Positions 43,023-52,433 of a DNA stretch of 53,819 nt are shown here, piece by piece. The notes beneath the pieces are model-generated. The model worked only from the letters and a program-made list of their open reading frames with translations, ran no database searches and was not told the DNA's origin. The stretch's first letter is position 1; every line of letters begins with the position of its first letter. Both the position numbers and the translations under genes were made by a program. The DNA is from Dyella_B sp035486915 (GTDB taxonomy: Bacteria; Pseudomonadota; Gammaproteobacteria; Xanthomonadales; Rhodanobacteraceae), in the NCBI RefSeq assembly GCF_035486915.1, contig NZ_DATHMR010000102.1:1-53819 (forward strand). The letters run 5' to 3'.

Positions 43023-44969
43023 ATGTCTCGTGTCCCTGCTGTTGCCACGCGTCGCAAATTTTCGCGCCTCGCCCTGACCATTGCGATGGCCCTCGCGGCC
43101 GGGGGCGCGGCAGCGCAGCAAACGCGTACGGATAGCGTGCCGCCGCCGCAGGACATGCCTTATCCCGGCACCGTGTCGCTTCATGTCGATGCCAGCGATA
43201 CGACACAGGGTATCTTTCGCGCCCACGAAACGATTCCGGTAAAGGCTGGCGCGCTCACATTGCTGTACCCGCAGTGGATTCCAGGCGACCACTCGCCGAC
43301 CGGCCCGATCAGCATGCTTGCGGGCCTGCAAATCAGCGCCAACGGCAAACCCCTCACGTGGAAGCGCGACGAGTACAACGTGTATGCGTTCCATCTCGAC
43401 GTGCCCGACGGTGTGTCCAGCATCGATGTGTCGCTGCAGTATCTGTCTGGGCGCACCGACAACGAAGGATTCGAAATCACCGATCGCATGATGGATATGG
43501 AGTGGAGCAAGATGGTGCTCTATCCGGCCGGTTATTTTTCGCGCGGCATCACCTTCTCGCCCAGCGTGACGTTGGCGCACGGTTGGCAGCTCGGCACCGC
43601 GCTGGAGACTGCCTCGCAGTCGGGAGACACCGTCACGTTCAAGCCGGTGACGCTCAATAACCTGGTCGATTCCCCGATTTACGCAGGCCTGTATTTCAAG
43701 CGTGTCGATCTGAATCCGGGCGGCGACGCGCCGGTGCATCTGGATATTGTCGCGGACGCACCGAAATATCTGGAGATGACACCGGAGCAGCTGAAGGTGC
43801 ATCGCGCACTTGTGACGCAGGCGGTGAAGCTGTTCGGCTCGCATCACTACGACCACTACGATTTCCTGTTCTCGCTCTCGGATCAATTGAGCGGCAACGG
43901 CACGGAACATCATCAGTCCAGCGAGAATGGTCTGGGCGCCGACTACTTCACGGCATGGAGCGAGGCTGCGCCGGACCGCGATTTGTTGGCGCACGAATAC
44001 ACCCATTCCTGGAACGGCAAATTCCGCCGGCCGGCCGATTTATGGACACCCAACTTCAATGTGCCGATGGGCGATTCGCTGCTGTGGGTATATGAGGGGC
44101 AGACGCAATACTGGGGCTTCATCCTGACCGCACGCTCCGGGATGTGGACGCAGCAGCAATTCCGCGACGCCGTCGCGATGGATGTGGCCAACTATGAGCG
44201 CAACCGCGAAGGCTTCCAGTGGCGTACGCTCGAAGACACCACCAATGACGCAACCGCCGCGCGCCGTTCAAGCTTGCCGTATCGCAGCTGGCAGATGAGC
44301 GAGGATTACTACAGCGGCGGCCAGATGATGTGGTTCGCGGTAGACGCCAAAATTCGCTCGCTCACGCACGACAGTAAGTCGCTGGACGATTTCGCGCATG
44401 TATTCTTCGGCGTCGACAACGGCAGCTATGTCACCAAGACGTACACGTTCGACGACGTGGTCGCAGCACTGAACGGCGTCGCCCCGTACGACTGGGCGAG
44501 CTTCCTTCACGCACACGTCGACGAACTCAATCCGCCATTCGCGAGCGACTTCGCGGCGACCGGCTGGAAACTCGTTTATACCGATAAGGAAAGCGAATAC
44601 GAGAAGCAGTACAACGAGCGCCCACAATCGTCCCGTCACTTGTACAACTTTGCATGGTCGATCGGCCTGACGATGACGGACAAGGGTGAAGTCAACGATG
44701 TGCGCTGGAACGGACCGGCGTTCAAGGCGGGTGTCAGCACCGGTGCCACGGTCGTTGCAGTGAACGGTCAGGATTATTCGAACGATACGCTGAAGAGCGC
44801 GATTACTGCAGCCAAGGGCAGCAGCGCGCCGATTCAATTGCTGCTGAAGTATCAAGGCGGGTATCGCACCGTGTCGGTGGATTATCACGACGGCCTGCAG
44901 TACCCGCACCTCGTGCGTGTCGAAGGAACACCGGACTACTTGAGCGAGATCGGCGCGCCGCGGAAATAA
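43023..44969 (+). CDS. Secreted M61 glycyl aminopeptidase-like peptidase with PDZ domain
   Basis: This 648-aa protein has a Sec signal (residues 1-32) and an N-terminal beta domain (about 45-220). The M61 catalytic domain has zinc ligands His324 and His328 with Glu325 in HEYTHSWNGKFRRP, and the third ligand Glu358 in WVYEGQTQYWG. A C-terminal PDZ domain (about 540-620) follows. The family releases N-terminal Gly or Ala from peptides in the periplasm. GGAG lies before the ATG. The 240 bp before it hold only its promoter region. Confidence 0.93.
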   Translation: MSRVPAVATRRKFSRLALTIAMALAAGGAAAQQTRTDSVPPPQDMPYPGTVSLHVDASDTTQGIFRAHETIPVKAGALTLLYPQWIPGDHSPTGPISMLAGLQISANGKPLTWKRDEYNVYAFHLDVPDGVSSIDVSLQYLSGRTDNEGFEITDRMMDMEWSKMVLYPAGYFSRGITFSPSVTLAHGWQLGTALETASQSGDTVTFKPVTLNNLVDSPIYAGLYFKRVDLNPGGDAPVHLDIVADAPKYLEMTPEQLKVHRALVTQAVKLFGSHHYDHYDFLFSLSDQLSGNGTEHHQSSENGLGADYFTAWSEAAPDRDLLAHEYTHSWNGKFRRPADLWTPNFNVPMGDSLLWVYEGQTQYWGFILTARSGMWTQQQFRDAVAMDVANYERNREGFQWRTLEDTTNDATAARRSSLPYRSWQMSEDYYSGGQMMWFAVDAKIRSLTHDSKSLDDFAHVFFGVDNGSYVTKTYTFDDVVAALNGVAPYDWASFLHAHVDELNPPFASDFAATGWKLVYTDKESEYEKQYNERPQSSRHLYNFAWSIGLTMTDKGEVNDVRWNGPAFKAGVSTGATVVAVNGQDYSNDTLKSAITAAKGSSAPIQLLLKYQGGYRTVSVDYHDGLQYPHLVRVEGTPDYLSEIGAPRK

Positions 44970-44993
44970 GCGGTGTCAAAGTTATGCATGACC

Positions 44994-45021
44994 TGTCCGC
45001 TTTTGACTGCGAAAGCGGACA
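44994..45021. repeat. Hairpin with TGTCCGCTTT...AAAGCGGACA arms
   Basis: Perfect 10-base arms surround an 8-base loop, 25 bases after the peptidase stop. It is the second copy of the family seen at 679-718, and a single arm-like GAAGCGGACATTT occurs at 51638-51650. Confidence 0.75.
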
Positions 45022-45209
45022 TCGCGGTGCGACGACACCCGAACGGTTTCATGACGAGTGACTTTGCTTTGGTGCAAAATCTTCAAATATTTAGCCGGAT
45101 TTGCCGTCATCTCCCCGTCAGTTCTTGCGGTATCGGAATAAAGCGCGTTGGCCCCGCTAAGCGATCGATTTGAGTAAGATTACCTTCGAAGTAGTCAGGG
45201 GTAAGGTGC

Positions 45210-45911
45210 ATGGGCTCTACAGGGGAGCACATTTCATTCGAACGTGCATTGGTCGTCGAGGATGACGAGCCCACGCAGCGGCGTCTCGTTCAACTTTTGC
45301 TTGAGTTGGTGGGTTCGATCGACGACATCACGGTGGCGGCCAGTGTTGCACAAGCCAAAGCCAGCCTCCCGGAGTTCAACCCTCGCATTGCGCTCGTCGA
45401 TATCGGGCTTCCCGATGGCAATGGACTCGAACTCATCCATTGGATCGAGCAGCGGCATCCCGACACGATCACCGTGGCCATCTCGGCGTGGGGTCATGAA
45501 GAAGTGGTGTTGGCGGCGCTTCGATCCGGAGCCGTCGGGTATCTGCTGAAAGAGCGCGACGATGCGGAGCTTCGTGCCGCGTTGCAAAGCATTCGGCGCG
45601 GTGGTGCATTGATCGATCCGCTTATCGCGCGCCGTATCCTCGCCTTTGTTTCGCTCACGTCAACGCAGCATCCGGCAGCCTCGGGGGCTACCGCCGAATC
45701 ACCAGCCAGGATCGACGCCTCGCTATCGGAGCGCGAATCGGAAATTCTGCAATTCGTCGCGCGTGGTTTCAGCAATCGCGAGATCGCCGAACTCACGGCG
45801 CTCTCGCGTTTCACCATCGAGGGTTACACCAAGAGCATCTACCGCAAGCTGGCCGTCAACTCGCGCACAGCGGCGGTATTCGAAGCCAAAGCCTTAGGGC
45901 TGCTGCGTTAG
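45210..45911 (+). CDS. NarL/FixJ-type response regulator
   Basis: This 233-aa protein has a receiver domain (about 14-130) with acidic residues Glu17, Asp18 and Asp19, phospho-acceptor Asp64 in ALVDIGLPDG, Ser92 and Lys114. A LuxR-type helix-turn-helix (about 170-230, LSERESEILQFVARGFSNREIAELTALSRFTIEGY) follows. It should bind DNA when phosphorylated by the adjacent kinase, whose GTG start overlaps its stop by one base. A purine-rich AGGGGTAAGG precedes the ATG. Confidence 0.95.
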   Translation: MGSTGEHISFERALVVEDDEPTQRRLVQLLLELVGSIDDITVAASVAQAKASLPEFNPRIALVDIGLPDGNGLELIHWIEQRHPDTITVAISAWGHEEVVLAALRSGAVGYLLKERDDAELRAALQSIRRGGALIDPLIARRILAFVSLTSTQHPAASGATAESPARIDASLSERESEILQFVARGFSNREIAELTALSRFTIEGYTKSIYRKLAVNSRTAAVFEAKALGLLR

Positions 45912-47761
45912 TGCGGCGCATCGTCTTCCTGTTGTTCGCATGCCTGTTGTTTTGCTCAGGGCTTGATGCGCTGTACGCGCAGACTACGTCATCTGCGACT
46001 ACGCAGATTACACGGGCCGAAGCGGCGCCAGCGGACTGGTCGTCGCAATCCCCGCCCACCGAAGGCTGGGTTCCCGTCAAGCTGATGGATCTTTGGAATA
46101 CGCGCTGGCCACAGCATGATGGTGTGGTGTGGTATCGCCTGCGGTGGCATCAGTCCAGTGCGGATCAACCCGTGGGATTGCTGCTCGATTACGTGTGTCT
46201 TGCCGATGTCGTCTATGTCAATGGCAGCCAGGTCTATCGCGATGCTCATGTGGTGGAGCCGCTGTCGCGGACATGGATCAAGCCGCAATATTTCCTGCTC
46301 GACAAACCCCTGCTGCATGACGGCGACAACGTCGTGCTGGTGCGCGTGTCCGGCTTGGCCCGCTACCAGCCGGGTTTGGGCATCGTAGCGGTAGGCGATC
46401 CTGCAGCAGTGCAAGCGCGCTACCAGCGCGGTGTGTGGTCACGTTACGACCTGCAGCTGTTTGACCAGATCGTCACGCTGGTGTTCTGTGGTCTGTTTTT
46501 CATTATCTGGCTGATGCGCCGCTCCGATAGCAGCTACGGCTGGTATGCGTTGAGTACGCTGCTTTCGTTCGCCTACGGCATCAATTTCATCGCTGACAAC
46601 ATCTGGCCCTTCCACAGCACGGATGGCTGGGAAGCATTCAATGCTTTTGCCTACGTGGCCGCATCTTCCAGCTTTGTCCTGTTTCTATTGCGCTACTGCG
46701 AGCGTCGTTGGCCGCGCTTTGAACGCGTACTGTTTGTCATCAACCTGACATCGCTGGTCCTTGCGTTCCTCGCACCGGGCGCAAGCGGACAGTACCGCGG
46801 CATCTGGTTCGCCGTGGGTGGTGCGAGCTATTACTGTGCCATCTTCGTATTTACCTGGTTCGCCGTGCGCGGCAAGCGCACGGATCATCGCGTGTTGGCG
46901 GCGTGCCTGATGATTCCGCTGGTGGTTTCGGTGTACGATTTTCTGCTGTTCTACGGCGTGATCAGTGGCGACATGTATCTGTTGGCCATTACATCGCCGC
47001 TGACCATTATCGGCATGGGTTTCGCGCTGGCTTACCGTTTTGCCGCAGCGATGAAGCGGGCGGAAAGCTTCAACGTCGAACTCAAGCACGAAGTCGATGC
47101 AGCTACGTGGCAGCTGGGCGAAACGCTGGAGCGCGAACATGCGCTGGCCTTGAACAACACGCGCATCGGCGAACGCCTGAACCTGGTGCGCGATCTGCAT
47201 GATGGTTTCGGTGGCAGTCTTTTGGGTGCGATTGCGACACTGGAAAATCAGCATCAGCCACCCGACGCCACGCGCGTCGTCGCAACGCTGAAGGAACTGC
47301 GCGACGACCTGCGCCTGATCATCGATACGACCACGCATGAGCAGGACTCCGATCTCGCCGGTCTGCTTGCACCGTTGCGTCACCGCTGGAGCCAACGCCT
47401 GGATGCCACGGGCATCGATCTGCATTGGCAACAGGAAGGTTTAGACAATCTGCATCTGGGACCCGCGCGGAGTCTGGATCTGCTACGCGTGCTGCAAGAG
47501 GCACTGACTAACGTACTCAAGCACAGCAGTGCATCGCGGGTAGATGTCGCTCTCCAGCATCGCCATCCGGAGCTGCGCGCCAGCATCCGGGACGATGGAC
47601 ACGGCTTCGATACCAGCCTGCACGGCAGCGGTGCCGGTATGGCCAGCCTACGTAATCGCGCCACCCGTCTGGGTGGCCAATTCGTGGTTGAAACCGCACC
47701 GGGCCAAGGCACCGCCTTGTATCTACATCTCCCCCTGATCTTGGATCCTCATACCTCCTGA
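45911..47761 (+). CDS. NarX/DegS-type sensor histidine kinase
   Basis: This 616-aa membrane kinase has a signal-like N-terminus (residues 1-24) and a periplasmic beta-sandwich sensor (about 40-175, with paired aromatic strands such as YVCLADVVYVNGSQVYR). Seven or so transmembrane helices (about 185-380, 7TMR-DISM-like) follow, then a HisKA_3 domain with phospho-acceptor His430 in RDLHDGFGGSLLG and a HATPase domain (about 515-610). It phosphorylates the regulator encoded just upstream. The signal is unknown; the sensor recalls carbohydrate-binding 7TMR-DISM_extracellular folds. Confidence 0.93.
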   Translation: MRRIVFLLFACLLFCSGLDALYAQTTSSATTQITRAEAAPADWSSQSPPTEGWVPVKLMDLWNTRWPQHDGVVWYRLRWHQSSADQPVGLLLDYVCLADVVYVNGSQVYRDAHVVEPLSRTWIKPQYFLLDKPLLHDGDNVVLVRVSGLARYQPGLGIVAVGDPAAVQARYQRGVWSRYDLQLFDQIVTLVFCGLFFIIWLMRRSDSSYGWYALSTLLSFAYGINFIADNIWPFHSTDGWEAFNAFAYVAASSSFVLFLLRYCERRWPRFERVLFVINLTSLVLAFLAPGASGQYRGIWFAVGGASYYCAIFVFTWFAVRGKRTDHRVLAACLMIPLVVSVYDFLLFYGVISGDMYLLAITSPLTIIGMGFALAYRFAAAMKRAESFNVELKHEVDAATWQLGETLEREHALALNNTRIGERLNLVRDLHDGFGGSLLGAIATLENQHQPPDATRVVATLKELRDDLRLIIDTTTHEQDSDLAGLLAPLRHRWSQRLDATGIDLHWQQEGLDNLHLGPARSLDLLRVLQEALTNVLKHSSASRVDVALQHRHPELRASIRDDGHGFDTSLHGSGAGMASLRNRATRLGGQFVVETAPGQGTALYLHLPLILDPHTS

Positions 47762-47772
47762 CTTCGGGTTAG

Positions 47773-50700
47773 CTAGAACTGCTTATGCAGACCCAGCTGG
47801 ATACCTTGGTCGCGCGAATGCGGCATCAGTATGTATTGGTATTCCGTGGTGATCTGCAGGTCGTTGCGAATCTGGAAGTCGCCGCCGAAAGCCCCCAGCA
47901 CGCTGGTTCCATTGGCCGAATACGGATTCGTCAGCACATTCCAGGAGCCTGCCGAAGGCACGAACGCGTAGCTCAGTGTGGTGTCGGTGGTTCCCTGGAA
48001 ATCATGGCCGACTTCCAGTCGCACATGCGGCATGAACAACGTATCGCCGAACGGAATCTTGCCGCTTGCGCGGAAGCCTGCGATCGCCTGCGACGTGCGC
48101 AAGGTCTGCGCACCGTAGGTCAACGCATCGGCTACATCGCCGGTTTCCGAAAAACTATTGAGCGAAGACAGCGACCAGGCGAACCGGCCATACGGCGACA
48201 TCGTCCACATGCCAGCATGGTATTCATAGCCCGCCGTGAGTGATGCAAACCATTGGTCGCCATTGCGGTGGCCGATCAGATCGGTTTGGCTATCGGCCGC
48301 ATAACGGCTGCTGTCGAAACGCAGGCCGCCGCCACCGACAACGCCATCGATGTACACATGCGCGGTCGGCTGGTAGCTGCCGTAAAGAGCCGCGCTATAA
48401 CCTTCTGCCACGCTGCGTGTTCCGTCGTTGGCGACTTCGCTGTTGTCATGGTCGTAGCCAACGCTGATGCCGATCAAAGCATGCTCGCCGATGCGTTGGT
48501 CGACACCCGTATTCACCGCGATGGTGTCCGAATCGAAGCCTGCGGCTTGCCGATAGGCATCGAACGCGCCGAAGTTGGCCGTGCCATCCACCCATGCACC
48601 CAGGCCGGATGACGCTTGGGCTGCAGGCGCGGATGCATGGCCTTGCGATGGCTGGTCCATCGAAGCCGGGGCGTCATCTGTGCTTTCACTCGCCCCCATA
48701 CCGGGCCGTGGGCCAGGGAATGGCGAAGCGCCTGAGCTCGACGCCTGCAAACCATTCGCGCCTGCTCCCGTCGGTGCCTGTAGCGATTTGCCATCCAGGC
48801 TGATGGACAGGTTGTTGCTGAAGCGCGCCGTTCCGTTGCCGTCGTGCAAACTGTCCAAGCGGCTTTGAATGTTGCTGAGTTGGTCTTGCGCAAAACGTTC
48901 GGCCTGCATGGCTTGTGCTTCGACCAGCCCCAGCACATCCGGATTGCGTGATGGATTGGACTGGGTGTTCACCAGCACCAGCACGTCCTCGATCTGCGAC
49001 TGTCCGTTGGATGCGATCAGTACCGTAGTGATCTGCACCAGACCATGAAACGTCGAAGTGGGCGTGAAGGTCAGCGAGGCCGGTTGGCTCACACTTGCGT
49101 TACCGGCGCTCGCCGGCGACAACCCGAGCAATGCCGACGATACATAGGTGCCGGACGCAACGCTGGCGAGATTCACCGACACGGGGCTGCCCGACTGCGC
49201 CGTGACGGTTTGACTCAGGCCTGCGGCGCTGCCTGCCGCGGTCACCGTCACGGTAATCGTGCCCGGCGTCGACGCACCAAAATGATTGCTCAGCTGATAG
49301 CTGAAGGTGTCCGTGCCCACAAAGCCGGCCGCCGGCGTATAGAGGATCTGCTCGCCGCTTACGGTGGCGGTTCCGTGCGTGGGCTGCGCCGCCACATGGG
49401 CACCGGTCAAGGGCTGCGTGCCATTGGCCTCGGCCGACGCATCGATAAGTACGTTGGTTCCTTTCGAGGTGGCCACATAGAGCGGCGCGGCAATGGGCAC
49501 GTTCAGCGGCGTGACGGTGACCGTAATCGTCGCAGGCGCCGAGTGGCCGCTTGGATTGATCGCGGTATACGTAAAACTGTCGGTGCCACCGTAGAAGGTT
49601 GACGAAGGCGTATAGATCACCGTCTCGCCCGAGACACTCACCGTGCCGTGGCTGGGACTGCCGGCGATGTTCACCGCGGTGATATCGACTCCCGTAATCG
49701 CACTGGTCAGATTGATGCTCGTCGCGGTGTCATAGGGCGTCGTCGCCGAAGCGGCGGCCACAGTGGGGATAGCTGGCTGACCCACGGTTACGCTGACCGT
49801 GGCCGGCGTCGATGTGCCGGTTGGATTGCTGGCGGTGTAGGTGAAGCTGTCGGTGCCGCCATAGAAAGTCGATGAAGGCGTATAGATCACCGTCTCGCCC
49901 GCGACACTCACCGTGCCATGGCTGGGACTGCCGGCGATGTTCACCGCGGTGATATCGATCCCCGCAATCGCACTGGCCAAGTTGATGCTGGCCGCCGTGT
50001 TGTAAGGCGTCGTCGCCGAAGCGGCCGCCGCGGTGGGGGCACCTGGCGGGCTCACGGTTACGGTCACCGTGGCTGGCGTCGATGTACCGGTTGGATTGGA
50101 GGCGGTGTAGGTGAAGCTGTCGGTGCCGCCATAGAAAGTCGACGAAGGCGTATAGGTCACCGTCTCGCCGGAGACACTCACCGTGCCATGGCTAGGACTG
50201 CCGGCGATGTTGACCGCGGTGATGTCGACTCCCGCAATCGCACTGGTCAGGTTGATGCTGGCCGCCGTGTTGTAAGGCGTCGTTGCTGAAGCGGCAACCG
50301 CGGTGGGGGCACCTGGCTGGCCCACAGTGACTGTCACCGTGGCGGGTAACGACGTGCCACCCGGGTTCGTTGCGGTGTAGGTGAAGCTGTCGGTGCCGCC
50401 ATAGAAAGTCGATGAAGGCGTATAGGTCACCGTCTCGCCGGAGACACTCACCGTGCCATGGCTTGGGCCGCTCGCTACGGTAACCGCCGAGATCTCGGCA
50501 CCGGAAATTTCACTCGTCAGGTTGATGTTCGTGGCTGTGTTGTACTGCGTCGTGGCGGATACGGCGACGACCGTGGGTGCGGGTGGCGGGTTAACGGTGA
50601 TCGTCACCATGGCAGGTGCGGACATACCGGCCGCGTTGCTGGCCGAGTAGGTAAAACTGTCCGGCCCCGAATAGCCGCCAGCTGGCGTATAGGTGATCGA

Positions 50701-51459
50701 CGTACCAGAGGCTCTCGCCGTGCCATGTGCAGGTGTAGTGCCCACGGCTACGGAAGTGGGATTCCCACTGATATTCAAGGTGATGGGGTTATTGTTGCTG
50801 TTGTAACTCACCGCAGCGCTGACCGGATTGGCCGTCGGCGGGGTAAAGGTAAACGTGCCGCCGGAGAACGTGCCGGCATCCGTGGTCACGCTGATCGGCA
50901 CGGAGCCTGCCCCATTCGGCGCGGTGACGGTAACTTGTGCGGTGCCGCCGGAGCCGTAGCTGGCGCTGACGTTGGTAGCCGGCATGCCGCCGAAACTCAC
51001 CGCAGTGGTTCCCCACAGACCCGACCCGGAAAGGATGACCGTGGTGCCCGACGTGCCGGACGCCGGGCTGACGCTCGACACCGTGGCACCGACCGATGTG
51101 CAGGTGATGCTGTAGGTAATCGTGCCGCTGCTTTGATTACTCTCCAGGTTATCCGCCCCCGCCCCCGAACCCGACTCCGTGCCGGACACCGTCCCACCGT
51201 TGTCGACCATCTGCAGCCAGGAGCCGCCGTAGTACGCCGATCCCGAGGTAGTTAGTGTTACCGCATCGCCCGCATTGACCTGCTGATCATTGGTGAGCAA
51301 CTGAACGTATTGGTAGGGGCCCAGCGAACCGGACACGTTGAGGGCTTGGCAACCTGGTGACGCTTGCGTCAGCTGTGGAAGACCGAGCAGCGAGACGCCC
51401 ACTAAGGCACAAAGCCCCAGCCGCCCGAGCAGCTGCGCCATGCCGCGTTTCGTATTCAT
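47773..51459 (-). CDS. Autotransporter adhesin with cadherin-like repeats
   Basis: This encodes 1228 aa from the ATG at 51459, supported by AGGGGACAGGGG; the frame is open upstream to 51660 but lacks signal sequence. A signal peptide (about 1-30) is followed by an IPT/TIG-like Ig domain (about 110-205) and seven bacterial cadherin-like repeats (about 205-790). Repeats 2-5 are nearly identical 90-residue units. A Ser/Pro/Ala-rich linker and an autotransporter beta-barrel (about 950-1228) end in the terminal Phe of LHKQF. The repeats are probably displayed on the cell surface for adhesion. It converges with the kinase gene, its stop 12 bases away. Confidence 0.93.
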   Translation of the reverse strand: MNTKRGMAQLLGRLGLCALVGVSLLGLPQLTQASPGCQALNVSGSLGPYQYVQLLTNDQQVNAGDAVTLTTSGSAYYGGSWLQMVDNGGTVSGTESGSGAGADNLESNQSSGTITYSITCTSVGATVSSVSPASGTSGTTVILSGSGLWGTTAVSFGGMPATNVSASYGSGGTAQVTVTAPNGAGSVPISVTTDAGTFSGGTFTFTPPTANPVSAAVSYNSNNNPITLNISGNPTSVAVGTTPAHGTARASGTSITYTPAGGYSGPDSFTYSASNAAGMSAPAMVTITVNPPPAPTVVAVSATTQYNTATNINLTSEISGAEISAVTVASGPSHGTVSVSGETVTYTPSSTFYGGTDSFTYTATNPGGTSLPATVTVTVGQPGAPTAVAASATTPYNTAASINLTSAIAGVDITAVNIAGSPSHGTVSVSGETVTYTPSSTFYGGTDSFTYTASNPTGTSTPATVTVTVSPPGAPTAAAASATTPYNTAASINLASAIAGIDITAVNIAGSPSHGTVSVAGETVIYTPSSTFYGGTDSFTYTASNPTGTSTPATVSVTVGQPAIPTVAAASATTPYDTATSINLTSAITGVDITAVNIAGSPSHGTVSVSGETVIYTPSSTFYGGTDSFTYTAINPSGHSAPATITVTVTPLNVPIAAPLYVATSKGTNVLIDASAEANGTQPLTGAHVAAQPTHGTATVSGEQILYTPAAGFVGTDTFSYQLSNHFGASTPGTITVTVTAAGSAAGLSQTVTAQSGSPVSVNLASVASGTYVSSALLGLSPASAGNASVSQPASLTFTPTSTFHGLVQITTVLIASNGQSQIEDVLVLVNTQSNPSRNPDVLGLVEAQAMQAERFAQDQLSNIQSRLDSLHDGNGTARFSNNLSISLDGKSLQAPTGAGANGLQASSSGASPFPGPRPGMGASESTDDAPASMDQPSQGHASAPAAQASSGLGAWVDGTANFGAFDAYRQAAGFDSDTIAVNTGVDQRIGEHALIGISVGYDHDNSEVANDGTRSVAEGYSAALYGSYQPTAHVYIDGVVGGGGLRFDSSRYAADSQTDLIGHRNGDQWFASLTAGYEYHAGMWTMSPYGRFAWSLSSLNSFSETGDVADALTYGAQTLRTSQAIAGFRASGKIPFGDTLFMPHVRLEVGHDFQGTTDTTLSYAFVPSAGSWNVLTNPYSANGTSVLGAFGGDFQIRNDLQITTEYQYILMPHSRDQGIQLGLHKQF
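49500..50580 (-). repeat. Four 270-bp tandem repeats in the autotransporter gene
   Basis: Homologous anchors recur at 49603, 49873, 50143 and 50413, exactly 270 bp apart. Units share long nearly identical stretches at DNA level, each encoding a 90-residue cadherin-like domain with SSTFYGGTDSFTYTA. Two more diverged repeats flank this block on each side of the protein. The near-identity points to recent duplication or ongoing homogenisation. Confidence 0.9.
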
Positions 51460-51737
51460 GCCCCTGTCCCCTGACTCGTATCGCCGGGCACTCTGGCCCG
51501 GGAAAGGGCAAAGGGATATCCCCGAAATCAGGGGGTTGTACTGGATGCCATAACGAACATGCCTAACGCCCGATGCATCCGTGCGAGTCCGGGCGCGACC
51601 GATGCGAGTACCCTCCGCGCGGTTCAAAGCCTGCGTTGAAGCGGACATTTTGCCAGCCACGCGGAAGATCCAGCCGTACGACTGGGCGCGACCCTAAGCT
51701 TCTAAACGTTCGACTCGTTCAGATACGCGCACGGCAT

Positions 51738-52259
51738 TCATTGAATGGCTTGCGCTTGCGCAGCGTGCACGGATGCACGCTCGCTCAGCCATCGAAAAAG
51801 TTGGCCGCCATCGCGCGGTGCCATCAACCACAGGAGCAACCTGTAGGTTTCCGCCAATGCGCGAAAGTCTTCGGTCAGGCGATCGTGCAGCGGCATGCTG
51901 TGCGTCATGCGTAACACATCGTCGCTCGAAAGCACGAAACCGATGGCGGTGGCCTTGTCCCATGCGCGTACGTATTCGCGTGCCAAGCTGATGACCACAG
52001 TTTTGCCGCGCCGTACGCCAAGCGCTTTCAGTTGATCGGCCAACTGGGGTTGCGCGCATCGTTTGGCGGTTTGCGAGAGATGCGCAAGCAATGCAATCCA
52101 TTGGGCGTGGGCTAGCAGAGGATCCACGCCAGCGTCGCGCAGAGGAGACATCGCATCGTCCAACGTCGCCTCATCCGCAGGATGTCGTCCACCGAGCGTG
52201 GTGATCGCCAATAGGGGCAAGTGGCCGTTCGCAATACCGTTGAAGAGCTCCTGCTCCAT
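51738..52259 (-). CDS. Hypothetical protein, 173 aa
   Basis: GGGGAGACAAGG lies before the ATG at 52259. The protein is largely helical and cytosolic with no membrane span. Notable segments are AREYVRAWDKATAIGFVLSS and ETYRLLLWLMAPRDGG. I do not recognise a family. It has its own transcription unit between the katG terminator and the autotransporter promoter; the 280-bp gap below 51738 holds no gene. Confidence 0.6.
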   Translation of the reverse strand: MEQELFNGIANGHLPLLAITTLGGRHPADEATLDDAMSPLRDAGVDPLLAHAQWIALLAHLSQTAKRCAQPQLADQLKALGVRRGKTVVISLAREYVRAWDKATAIGFVLSSDDVLRMTHSMPLHDRLTEDFRALAETYRLLLWLMAPRDGGQLFRWLSERASVHAAQAQAIQ

Positions 52260-52315
52260 CCTTGTCTCCCCACGTTCGAATCAGGCGGCGATAAGGTACT
52301 TGCCGCTTAAAAACA

Positions 52316-52349
52316 AAGTGATGGTTATCCGGCGGGACAACCATCACTT
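52316..52349 (-). terminator. Terminator of katG
   Basis: Perfect 11-base arms (AAGTGATGGTT and complement; 52316-52326 and 52339-52349) are followed, in the minus direction, by the T-rich stretch TTTGTTTTT. It lies about 85 bases after the katG stop. Confidence 0.85.
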
Positions 52350-52433
52350 GTTTGCGGCGCAAGGCGCGGACACCCGCGGCGACAATGCCAGTCGTCTATG
52401 CCGCTCCAAACGCCTTCACAGCGGTACACCAAC

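Noticed and set aside
49500..50580. CRISPR-like regular repeats
   Set aside because: The period is 270 bp inside an open reading frame, with no short repeats or spacers; it is a protein repeat.
50458..51255. 265-codon plus-strand frame opposite the autotransporter
   Set aside because: Antisense of repetitive domains; the Arg/Gly-rich product is a typical artefact.
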